Below, piece by piece: positions 13,593-23,304 of a stretch of 64,000 nt of DNA. Position 1 is the first letter of the stretch. Every line of letters begins with the position of its first letter. Source of the DNA: Daucus carota subsp. sativus (taxonomy: Eukaryota; Streptophyta; Magnoliopsida; Apiales; Apiaceae); assembly GCF_001625215.2 (NCBI RefSeq), contig NC_030383.2, forward strand, positions 20,689,197-20,753,196. Reading direction: 5' to 3'. The notes beneath the pieces were generated by a model. That model did no database searches, was not told where the DNA came from, and saw only the letters and a list, made by a program, of their open reading frames with translations. Position numbers and translations under genes: made by a program.

Positions 13593-14781
13593 ATGGATGC
13601 ACACGATCATCTCGCGGTTGTGGATGGAAGCAAGATGACATGGAACGTAAGGGTCCGTGTTACAAGAATATGGCCTTCGACAATACCAAATGGTGTCATA
13701 GTCAGATGGAACTTGCTCCTGTTAGATTCAGAGGTAATACAAATAAATTTCTGTTGTCCGTGACATGAAACAATTCTAATATTTTTGTATTTGCTGTAAA
13801 ATCCAGAACACTCACGTGCATGCATCCACTACCCCTGAAATATGGATTCAATTCCAGAATTTAATCAATGAAGGAGTTGTGTGCATGGTTAGGAATTTCA
13901 GTGTCATACCTGCCAATGGCATTTTCCGACCTGTGCTTCACCCACGCCAAATAGCATTTACAGAGGCGACCCGAATCAATGTTATTCCGGAAGAGGAATT
14001 TACAATTCAAATGCACAGGTTTGAAATTATTCCACTGGAAGACTTGCAGGAACATGTTGTTGAAGGAAATCCAAATTGGCTAAATGAATTCTCCATAGGT
14101 CGGTATGCTACCAAAAATCTTTTAATCATTTCCATTCTGTATCATTAATCTATGTACTATGTTGTAATAGATGTAATGGGAATGGTGGAAGATCTTGAAC
14201 CAATCCAGGAATCCCAGACAAACCATGGTCCAGTAGAAATTATAAAATTCACAATAGATGATGGAAGGTATAATTTTGGCCTATTTACTACTGTATAAGT
14301 GCATAACTTATAACTTCTTACTGTAACATCTTTATAAATATGAAATCAGTGTTAGACACAAAGTGCATATATCGGGACCCTTCAACCCTGACGCGTTATC
14401 GTTGTATGACGATCAATTTGCAAATCCCAAGATTGTCATAATGGCAAGCACAAGAATTTCTGAGTTTAGAGGTAAGAGAAGTAGCTACGTTGCAAAAAAT
14501 TAAGCTTTAAAGTCTTTACCTTTTGTGCTAAATCATCTATATCTTCTACAGGGACTATTAAGATAACTAATCTTTCGTCCACCAAGATTTATGTGAACCT
14601 TGAATGCCCGGAAGTGACAACGTTCAGACACTGGTAAAATTATACCAAGTTTTGTCTTTTTATATTATGAAACAAATCTATTATTAATGTGATGGATCAA
14701 ATTTGTGTTATTTTTCCCATATTATATTCTATATGTAGGTTGATCAATGATGGCTTCATGGAGTTTTGGCCTATCATTTGA
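13593..14781 (+). CDS. Second, shorter RPA/DUF223-like OB-fold gene
   Basis: Spliced gene with six exons bounded by GT-AG: 13593-13733, 13807-14098, 14171-14267, 14350-14471, 14552-14633 and 14739-14781. Exon 1 starts MDAHDHLAVVDGSKMTWNVR followed by VRVTRIWPS, the N-terminal OB-fold signature shared with the first RPA-like gene. Exon 2 opens NTHVHA as in that family. Later exons hold linker (DVMGMVEDLE) and second OB-fold strands (TRISEFRG, SSTKIYVNLE). The frame closes at TGA 14779, but coding-like sequence in the same frame continues (SEELDAKYDMGANKNW), so the stop may be a late nonsense change or an error. No third OB fold or zinc ribbon is seen, unlike the first gene. The likely role is binding single-stranded DNA during Helitron replication (inference). 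Confidence 0.7.
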
Positions 14782-15257
14782 TCTGAAGAACTAGATGCTA
14801 AGTACGACATGGGAGCTAATAAGAACTGGGTTGCTGTGAGGCAGATTTGTGCCGCATCATTCCTTGATTCAGATTATTGTTTTGGGTTTCATCCTAGGAT
14901 TTTCTTTCTGTTAAAAATGAATTCTATTCATCCAGTTAGGCTTTGATTTCATAAGTTTCTTTTTATCAGATGACCTCATTTGCTTTATTATTTCATTAGA
15001 CTATGTCTGCTTTATAATTTTCAAAGAGCATGATTGCATTTTTTATTTGAGATATATAGTCTGAAGGATTTTTTATAAAGCAAGATGATTTTGACAATGT
15101 GAGTTGAATTTCACTTAGATTTTATTCATGTTTCTGGGGTATAATCATGTACATATGTATATCTAAAAGTGGTACATATGTATATGAAGAATGGAGAATC
15201 ATTTTCAGCACTTGAAATAGTTTCTGGAGACTCAAAAATTTTCAGCACTTGAAATAG
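14782..15257 (+). other. Helitron 3' spacer with small direct repeat
   Basis: Apart from the possible read-on of the RPA-like frame up to about 14945, no gene is seen. A 23-base sequence beginning attttcagcacttg is repeated at 15201 and 15238. The second copy runs straight into the acyl carrier protein fragment, so the repeat may mark the edge of captured DNA. Confidence 0.5.
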
Positions 15258-15350
15258 TTTGGGATCAGCGTGGAAGAAGAAAGTGCTCAGACCATTGCCA
15301 CAGTTCAAGATGCAGCAGATTTGATTGAGAAGCTTTACAAGAAAAAATAG
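15258..15350 (+). pseudogene. Captured 3' exon fragment of a plastid acyl carrier protein gene
   Basis: Thirty codons followed by TAG read [17 protein letters not shown], then [13 protein letters not shown]. This matches the C-terminal helix region of plant plastid acyl carrier protein, known in spinach as FGINVDEDKAQDISTIQ then QAADVIEGLLEKK. The frame upstream is closed by a stop codon, so only the last exon end is present, and the following sequence to about 15600 may be its 3' UTR. The phosphopantetheine serine motif (DSLD) is absent, so the piece cannot work as a carrier protein. It sits about 360 bases inside the Helitron 3' end, where gene capture by Helitrons is well known. Confidence 0.75.
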
Positions 15351-15682
15351 TAAAGACGTTAGAATAATTGTTTGTTCATAGCTGTTAAGAACTGGAGCCA
15401 CGTCTTTGTGTTTGTCAAGAAAATTATCAGAGAGGCTATTTGATATGTATTGCTCTGCTGTGTTCACGTAAGAGAATATTTTTGTCAAAAAGCAATTTAG
15501 TATCAGGCAAATATATTGCCTTATACTCCGTCTTACCCATGGACTCTACTGATGTTTTATCGTGGTCGTCATTTGTTGATTTAATTATTTTTCGTATTAG
15601 TATAAATTCCCATATGCTTCCAGTTTTACAAAATAAATCCATAATACAGCAATTTTATGAATTATTAATTATTTTAAAGGGA

Positions 15683-15711
15683 GCTCGCGAAGCGCGGGCA
15701 TAATTCCCTAG
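15683..15711 (+). mobile_element. Helitron 3' terminus (hairpin plus CTAG)
   Basis: A 7-base stem gctcgcg (15683-15689) pairs with cgcgggc (15693-15699), including one G-T pair, around a 3-base loop. Eight bases later comes CTAG (15708-15711) followed by T. A GC-rich hairpin 8-12 bases before CTRR, inserted before T, is the standard Helitron 3' end. It closes the element holding the two RPA-like genes and the acyl carrier protein fragment. The matching TC 5' end was not found. Confidence 0.8.
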
Positions 15712-16251
15712 TATTCTTAATGCATGCTAGTGAAGGCCCCAAAAATACTCCAAATTTTACCCATATTTTTGCCTGCTCCACCGACCCACCGACCCGTAAA
15801 TCCGTTAACCCATCTGCCCATCTCAGTTTTTTTCTCCCGGATAATTGATCGTGCTTCCGTTACCTTATCTCTCACGTCCTAATTCAAAATTTTGAATTCC
15901 AGATCTTGCAAAACCATCTTCAAGCTTTATGATCAGCAATCATTCGCCAGGCATGTGTGTTTCAAAGCAGGCATAGTTTATACCTGATTCCTTATCCACT
16001 ATTCGAATTTCTCCAGTGTTCTCATGTCTTCAATCTCCTCTGCCTGTCCCCTGCTAAGAATTGAACACACGTGTTTTCTGAATTGCTCCGTGCTCCATCT
16101 GCCTACACTCACGCGGGCTGTTACATTCTCTCCCCCCATTTATTATTCCAAAATCACTTTCGATCTCCAGGATATCAGAGATCAAGTACCGGGGAAGACA
16201 GGCTGCACTGGATCAGTTATGGTTGTGTTCGTTTCTGCATAGCCAACGACG
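15712..16251. other. Region after the Helitron end, no gene recognised
   Basis: Pyrimidine-rich in places (15770-16150), like a plant 5' leader. It leads to a short exon at 16252 that resembles exon 1 of the Rep/helicase gene. Short frames at 16024 and 16071 match nothing I recognise. Confidence 0.4.
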
Positions 16252-16294
16252 GACAAGCCACCCTCTCCACCACGTATTCCTCCCCCGTCGACAA
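16252..16294 (+). pseudogene. Relic of a Rep/helicase first exon from a related Helitron
   Basis: Reads DKPPSPPRIPPPST and then a GT donor in phase 1. Exon 1 of the copy B gene (20664-20715) reads GQPPSPRRNPSRST before its own phase-1 donor. Shared length, proline/arginine pattern, donor position and phase argue for common origin. No ATG in frame is visible here. Confidence 0.5.
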
Positions 16295-19200
16295 GTAGGT
16301 TAATCTGTACCCATATATACGCTCCTGTATTGTGTATAGGTTAAGCTGATAAGTTAGATGATGAATGCATTCAAGGTGTTTGATTTATATTCTCTGTGAT
16401 TTTGTTTAATTATTTTTACCTATTTTTGCCTCTGTGTATGATCTAGCCACATATTTCATGTCTCTGTGGTCCAAGTCATGTTGTTAAAGAAAATAACACG
16501 ATCCCGTTGAAGGTGTAATCATCCCTGTCACCAGCCAATCGGCATTTGAAAGCACATGGAGTTGAACCGGTGAGTGATGAATTAATTGAGATAAAGTAGG
16601 AGTAGTGTATTTCATTTATGCGAGTAGTCTGCTTATAAGATCAAGTGCGGTGCTGAGCTCAATTGCTCTGCCACCCGTTTCTTTTCTCTGTCACCTATAA
16701 TGATTTGGTTTATGATGCATGATTGCCCTGATATATAATGATTGTTTTCAGATACACATCCTGATGGATCATACATATACAAGATTATTGACGAGGTAAC
16801 TGAAATTGAGATCATAGTGTAGAGCTAAATCTTCATATCTAAATTAGCCTAAATCTTCATACTAATGGCAAACTTTGTCACCAATAACGGGAATGAAACT
16901 TTCCGGGGACTTAGGATGAGAAATGGAAGGGAATTTTGTTGACATATTGCTGTCTTTTTATCACGTGCATGTCCCATATCGTCCACATTGAGTATTTAGT
17001 TTGTGTGTCACAGCCTCTTCAATTGATGTCAGTGGAAGCGGCATTTTTGTATCCGGGATCACATAGATTGATCCCGCAACGACCACTGGCCAAGCTACAA
17101 TGGACATGATAGGTGACCGACACCTCTACAACCAAGATTTTAATTTGTGTATAATCAATCTTTTCGAATGTATGTTGCCCTGAAATCTTACAATTCATAC
17201 TCATAACCAGGAAACTCCAAAAGAAGACGTGGTCCAAATGTCAATATAACATAGTTGGTGAGGAACTTACATGTTTCGTGATTTAGAAGTAAATTGAACT
17301 CAACATAACAACAAAGTTATATAAAGGCATTGTAATATATTCTCTGTGCTGACAAGATTTAATTTTTAGAGATCTTTGCTTTTAAAGACCAGTTTAAAAT
17401 ATTCTACATAAACTATGATGTGCTCCTTTCTGATGCAATTTTGTTTCTACTGCTGATACAAAGAGCAACCATTTTTTGATTTTGATGTGGGAGTCCTTTT
17501 TTAGCAATGCAGGTGTTTAGTCATGTGCCTTGGTTTCGTACATTCCCTACATTCTGATATACTAATAATGTAGGGATATTAAGAGTCTGTCAAAACAATC
17601 TTCAACCTTATGGCTCATATCTACGATCTTCTAATAGTTCTCAAAATAGTTCTCAAATCTTCAACCTTATGGCTCATATCTACGAACTTCTGTCGATCTT
17701 CGAGACTATTTCAAACTGCGGCGTCCAACTAAAGCATGGTTTTTCAAACGCAGTTCCTTTGCTAGACGGGTTTTGAACCAGGTTTACATCCATTTGGCTC
17801 CTGGGTTACTGAATCTGAACTGCACGTATAAGCATTAATTCACGGATTTTTGTACGGACACTGCAGGTACGATTAATTGAGTGCATGATTTTGTATTGAA
17901 CGTGTTTGATAATAGGTCATCTTATCTGCTTAGGTTGATTTTGTAGGTGGAGATCAATCTAAACTACAATCCACTCACCCACGATTTCTGTTGATTTCAT
18001 TACCAAGAAATTTGAGAAAGGTTAGAACAGTTTTGTGCAAATGAAATATTTGTGTTGTGATACAGAAGGAATATTTTTTGACATCTTTTTTGAATATTTT
18101 TTTTTGATATTATAGGCATTTGAATGGAAAGAATTTGTCTTTAATTCTTTTGGATTCAATTTATTTTGATTTTGTTATAATTTGCCATGTATGATTTCTT
18201 ATTTATGGTTAGTATAATTCAAAGGTCTAAAGTGTTTGTTAGAATGTCTAACTAAGCAAATTGTTCTTTGTGTTTTTTGATGCCATTGTGAAGTCATTAA
18301 GAGTATCAATATTGTGGACATAACAGATGCACATAGCAGATGGTTCGCAAGAATTAGATATGCAAGTTATTTCATTTTAAGGCAGAGCGATCCTTTAGAT
18401 GTTATATTTTTTATTGATGTTCTTCCTTGACACTATAGGCTAGGGACTCTGGAGAGCTTGAAGATATTGTTATAAAAGTTGAGCTTGCATGGTCATTTTA
18501 CTGGTAAATCAAGAACTTTCATTCTTTATATATGAAAAGACAAGTAGCTATGAGTTTTATATGCTCCATATCTATTGTATATTAAGAACTTTCATTGACT
18601 GCACATGAATTGAAATCATGGTTAGCTCCAATAGCTTTAGCGTGGGATGCATAACATTGAAGCCTCTTTCATTCACTTCTAAATTTGCACTTTTTGCTGT
18701 AACAATGGCCAGTAAAAACCAAGAACTTGAAAAGATGAGAGTGGTGACATTGTTATGCTATAAATTTAAGTTGGAGCAAAAAAAGAGGTCTACATGGATT
18801 ATCGGAAACAAGACTAAGAACATTAGCTTTAGCATGGAATAACAACTTATACAACATTATATTTTTATTTTATGAATGTGTTGTGGATTCAAAATTTAGG
18901 TTAGCTTCAGTTTAATGCATCAAAGTGAAGAGATTCTTCTTGCAGAAATCAGATCAAGTTTATAAGGGCATTAGCTTTAGCATGGGATAAACGTCTTAGT
19001 TGACGAAATTGGTTTATTGCCTGATGATTTGCAGAATCTAATACATTCACTATCCTATGTGTAAGTTTTTAGAGCTCTTTTTTCCCCTGTCTAATATATG
19101 AATCATGTGTTCTTTTTCCACCAGGATAGATAAAAAAGATCCCCCATATGACTTGATTTTTTGAGGATAGTGAATTACAAATCCAGGTTTCTCTCATGCT

Positions 19201-19534
19201 CTATGTTAGTACAATTTATGAAATTAAATTATCAAGAACTTTAACGATTAGTTGTTCATGATTCATAGCTATGAAGAGTCGGAAACATGGACCAAAATCG
19301 AAAAGTTGTATGGTATGGACAACAACTTACTTAAAGTTTTGGTTATGAAATTAACATCTTAAATACAGAGTAAGTTGCATGGTTCCTTATAGTTATATAA
19401 TATTTTGTACCAATAGGTTCCTCAAAACTTATATATAGCACAAGATAAATAAAAACAATGGCGCCCAAAAAATTTATATAATATACAAAACACAGTGTGA
19501 AGCAAGATTGAAAAGAAGTTACTGAACTAATAAC
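16295..19534. other. Decayed region with scattered exon-like pieces, no gene recognised
   Basis: No intact gene. A 36-base repeat (17597 and 17656, period 59) is present. Short coding-like pieces flanked by AG and GT occur, for example ARDSGELEDIVIKVELAWSF ending near 18503 and SYEESETWTKIEKLYGM near 19270-19320, but I cannot name their source. A sequence close to cattagctttagcatggga recurs at 18631, 18821 and 18969. This may be the broken front half of a related Helitron carrying captured exons. Confidence 0.4.
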
Positions 19535-19665
19535 CTGGAGGGAAAATATCATATTGATTCCTGAGCTAGATATATCTACTTTGCGAGCAATGGACTCCTG
19601 CTTAATTCGCCATGTCTTCTCTACACCTTCAGGTTCCAAAGATCTCCCTCAGTTGGCATAAGCCA
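19535..19665 (-). pseudogene. Antisense exon fragment resembling UTP7/WDR46 (U3 snoRNP WD40 protein)
   Basis: On the minus strand the piece reads LEPEGVEKTWRIKQESIARK then VDISSS. In the next frame it goes on as RNQYDIFPP up to a GT donor at about 19534. From memory, this resembles the segment just before the WD40 repeats of UTP7/WDR46 (human: a stretch ending ADIVEAVDIASAAKHFDL). UTP7 is part of the small-subunit processome that matures 18S rRNA in the nucleolus. Only about 40 codons are present, with one frame change, so it is a dead fragment. It lies antisense to the Helitron genes and was probably captured or left by a transposon. The identification rests on a short match. Confidence 0.55.
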
Positions 19666-20401
19666 CTACAAAAAATGACAAATAATCCAAAATATCAAGT
19701 TAAATTTATAATAATATAATTCCTAAATTCATATCACACATTACACTGCTCAACAATGTTAATATTATATGATAAACAAAAACCTTTTCATCCTGCAGGC
19801 AAATATAATTACATATACACATATATTACAACGACACTGAAACATACCATTTATATAATAAACATGTGTATTGTACTGCATTATTAAATAATATAATACC
19901 ATTTGGGGATTTACCGTATTTAGTATCTGGTGTGCAAATATCCATTTAGGGATATGAATTTTTGGTATCAAGTTATCTTTGTTACTTAAGGGCAGCATGA
20001 AATATTATAAATCTGCTGCAATCATGACTTAAGGTAGCATGAAATATATCATACCAGTTCCTTATAATCTAACATTTTCTCTCTCAGGTCGCTCTCCTTT
20101 CACTCCCATTGATGTAAATAACATGACTCACCTGTGCCGAAAATCACCACCAGGCGCATCTAATTGCAACATGTCAGCAAAATCTAATATCACATTCCAA
20201 CTCCCTCCCACGCAAGTTCACAAAGGAATAACAGTCAAGCAAATGATCTACGTTCAGAGATGTGCTATATAATGGAAGACTTTCATAATGCAGATAATGG
20301 TATTGCTCAACCTCGAAATACGTTATAGCTGTTTGAAATCATCTCTTTCCTATTTTCCAGTCTCTTATAATATATTTTCTCTGATATAACATTATCTAAT
20401 T
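19666..20401. other. Spacer with a possible Helitron exon relic
   Basis: Mostly AT-rich. Around 20088-20220, after a TCTCTCAG acceptor-like site, the sequence reads RSPFTPIDVNNMTHL and may be a diverged version of the microexon at 21778-21918 (PLRSLDINAPALNIPL). Nothing else recognised. Confidence 0.3.
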
Positions 20402-20611
20402 ATGTTTAACTTGTGTGGAATTTATGGTACACAAATGTGGAATGAAGAGTGTAATAATAAGACGTCCAAAAGCCAAGCACCGACTTCTTCTCTGTGTTGC
20501 AAGAACAGAAATGTTAAGCTTCCAAAAGAACCTCAGCCACCTGAACCACTAGCGTCTTTGTTGACAGGTGGTTTTAAGTCCAAGCATTGGGTGGTACATC
20601 CGATGTTATAG
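20402..20611 (+). pseudogene. Fragment of a related Helitron Rep N-terminal region
   Basis: This 69-codon frame reads MWNEECNNK, APTSSLCCKN and EPLASLLTGGFKSKHW. It lines up with MWDMERNNK, APTFSLCCKS and EPLASLLYGGPKSTHF in the Rep gene at about 23480-23636. The spacing of the cysteines and of the EPLASLL motif is kept, while many residues differ. It is therefore an older relative and not part of the A/B duplication. The frame ends soon after, with no Rep nuclease following. Confidence 0.75.
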
Positions 20612-20663
20612 ATCCTGACATAACAATTCAAATTCAAATATGTTGTAACCACTCTCAACTGTT

Positions 20664-23304
20664 ATGATCAATGGACAGCCACCATCTCCACGCAGAAATC
20701 CTTCCCGATCGACAGGTAGTTTTAGTTTAACCTGCAATTCTACACCTTCTTTCTTTGTCGGTATGCATCCTGTCCAAGGTCAACTATGCACCTAAAAAGC
20801 GTGGATCATTGTAATGTTTGTGTGATCATTACTGACGTCCTTCTGTGCAGATATGGTGCTCGACGAAAAAGACTCGGCACGTTCTACAGAAAGTGAATTG
20901 GCAGGTATGTTCTTGGTACTTAATTAATATGGAACTTGGTTATGCTCTGTATCATAAAAACATGGATTTAACAACGACGACTTACAGGACGCAAGCGAGT
21001 AGTTCGGACGGGTGATCCATACTACGAGGCAGGTATACAGTTCTTTACTCCCCATTGTCAAACTTGATCTCCCCGTTGTTGATGATTTGCATCTCGCATT
21101 TGGTAGCCGTTAAACGTCGCAGCGGTGGAACAGCACTCGATGAATTCTTGCACAAGAGGATGCTTTCAACGATGCCTTCAAATGTCAACACAAGGAACAA
21201 TGCTAATACAAATGCTGGTATGTCACTTTTTTAAGTTTTCTCCAAAGCATAAAAAACCAGAGCTTACATGTGTATACCTACCTTAGTACTTTGCATATAA
21301 CATGGTCACACTGCCTCTTTAGTACCTTATCAGTAGCTACTTAATCCCAATGGGTTAAATTTCAAACTTGCCTCTTTAGTCTATTTTGTTACTTTGTTAA
21401 TTTTTGATTAGATTAATGTACTTGCTCTTTGTTAATCTTTTTATAAAATGATATAAAAGATACTCTTTGTTAATCTTTTTATAAAATGATATAAAAGATA
21501 ACCACCAGGTTTTGAGAGAGCTGTTTTCACCTTTTAAAAGTAGAAAATAGACAGAAGATGATCCAGTGGCAAACACTGGCAATTTGCAAAGATTATTTGC
21601 TGCCATGGCTATAGATACAATAGCACCTCCTGTATTCTCATGTCTGTGCATAGTGGTCATGATTCTTGGAGCAATACACAGAATATACATGCATTAAATA
21701 TTAAGCATACCTCTGTTTGTTGACTGGGTTCATATCTGGAATAAAGTTATCTGACTTTTTTTTTCCGGATTTATCAGATAAAGTTTTTACCGAAAGGCAA
21801 CCTCTCCGATCTCTTGACATCAATGCGCCTGCTCTGAACATCCCTTTGTCAACTCAGCAGCACGTCCCGGGGTTCAATCAAACGCAGCCATGTGTCACAC
21901 AAAACTCTTTATCTGGAAGTAACAAAAGCACTTTTCATCGTCACTCTCCTCTTAAATATCATCAACTTTAATTGTATTTTACGATACCATGCTTCTTTCA
22001 GGTGTCGGCCAGTATGCTCCTGCTCATTATAATCAACCAAAAGAAAATGTTGTCAAAAGTAGTGGCCATGAGAACACACAATTATATATTGATGGATGTG
22101 GTAATTCTGAGGGTAAGTTATCATACTCCACGTGCACCATGTCTGCTGTTCAGTACATAATTGTAAAAGTCTAATGACCTATAATTTATTTCCAAAATGA
22201 GACAATTTCACGCGCAGCTCCCAGACGTAGAGGAAGAGGTCCTGCAGTTTCAAAGTTGTATTCGCACATGCTTGCTGTTGATGCTCCAGTTGTATCAAAA
22301 AAGACTCAGTAAAAAAGGATGGTATTAGCTACACTACAGCCTTTTCGCATGGTTGGTGATGCTTGAACTGGCATGTAATACATGTGCTTATGTGTATTTT
22401 TTTTATTTTTATGCATGTGCAGTTTCAAAGCCGCGACGTCGTGGTCCAGGGGTTAACAAAATAATAAATTCCCAAGAATCAGTGATTGATCTTAACAAAG
22501 CGCCGAAGGCTGGTAATTATATTGCCTTTCGCGTTCCTCATAATTTCAATTCCAACAATCTTACCTACTGTTTAATTTTGCAGCAAAGAAACCAAGAACC
22601 AGAGGTCTAGGAATTGAAAAATTATTGGCGCAGAGGTTTGGTAATGAAGATGGCAATAAAACAGGTACTCAGGCAACTGCAATGGATGGTATTAATTCAA
22701 CTTCCCGCGTTAATACATATTTACGTTTCCTTCTCAGTAGTACACTCATTGTTTATGGATTCACATGCAGATGACATTAATACACCATGCACACAGGGAG
22801 CTACTCACAAGTCTCCAACTACTGCCGGTTAGTAGTGTGTTATGATGTCAAACTATATGACAAGTTGCTAATTAAATCTTCATTCTATATAAAGATTGCA
22901 GGACTCCCGGTAGCACTGTAACCTACCAGACAAGTGTTCCTCACTTGCACAGCACAAACAGGCATGCTCCTCACAACACGTCTGAGAATTCAAGTTCTAC
23001 TTTCGCATCGTCTTATGTGTTGTCCCGGCTACACGAATCAGGTATTTTAAGCACCATTGCACAAGGACCTCAGCCTCTACATATCTTAATCAATTTTGAT
23101 TTATATACTAGATGTATACATGCAGTCATATTTATTCGCAACAGAACAGTATGTAGCCAATCAATCTGTTTGGTTGTTATCTTGCAGAGTCTAGCAGACC
23201 TTTCCGGCCAAGTAGTGGCGCGTCTACGTCTGGTGTTAAGGATCTCTCCCGGGATTTTGACGATGCAGCTGATGATACAGAGCATGATAATCTGTATGAT
23301 GAAG
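20664..23304 (+). CDS. N-terminal phase-1 microexon region of the Helitron transposase
   Basis: Exons read from splice sites: 20664-20715, 20851-20904, 20988-21032, 21107-21217, 21778-21918, 22002-22112, 22218-about 22321, 22423-22512, 22584-22664, 22771-22827, 22902-23041 and 23188-23304. Every intron after exon 1 falls after the first base of a codon. Nine of the eleven internal exons are exact multiples of three; the other two are one base short. Several open with a basic motif: GRKRVV, AVKRRSGG, APRRRGRGP, VSKPRRRGPG and AKKPRTRGLG. These resemble AT hooks, so DNA binding is a fair guess. The rest is rich in Ser, Asn and Pro and probably disordered. Confidence 0.65.

Noticed and set aside
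15712-20663. Direct Helitron head-to-tail concatemer joint
   Set aside because: In a concatemer the CTAG end should touch a TC start at once; here about 5 kb of other sequence lies between, so a simple rolling-circle concatemer is not shown.
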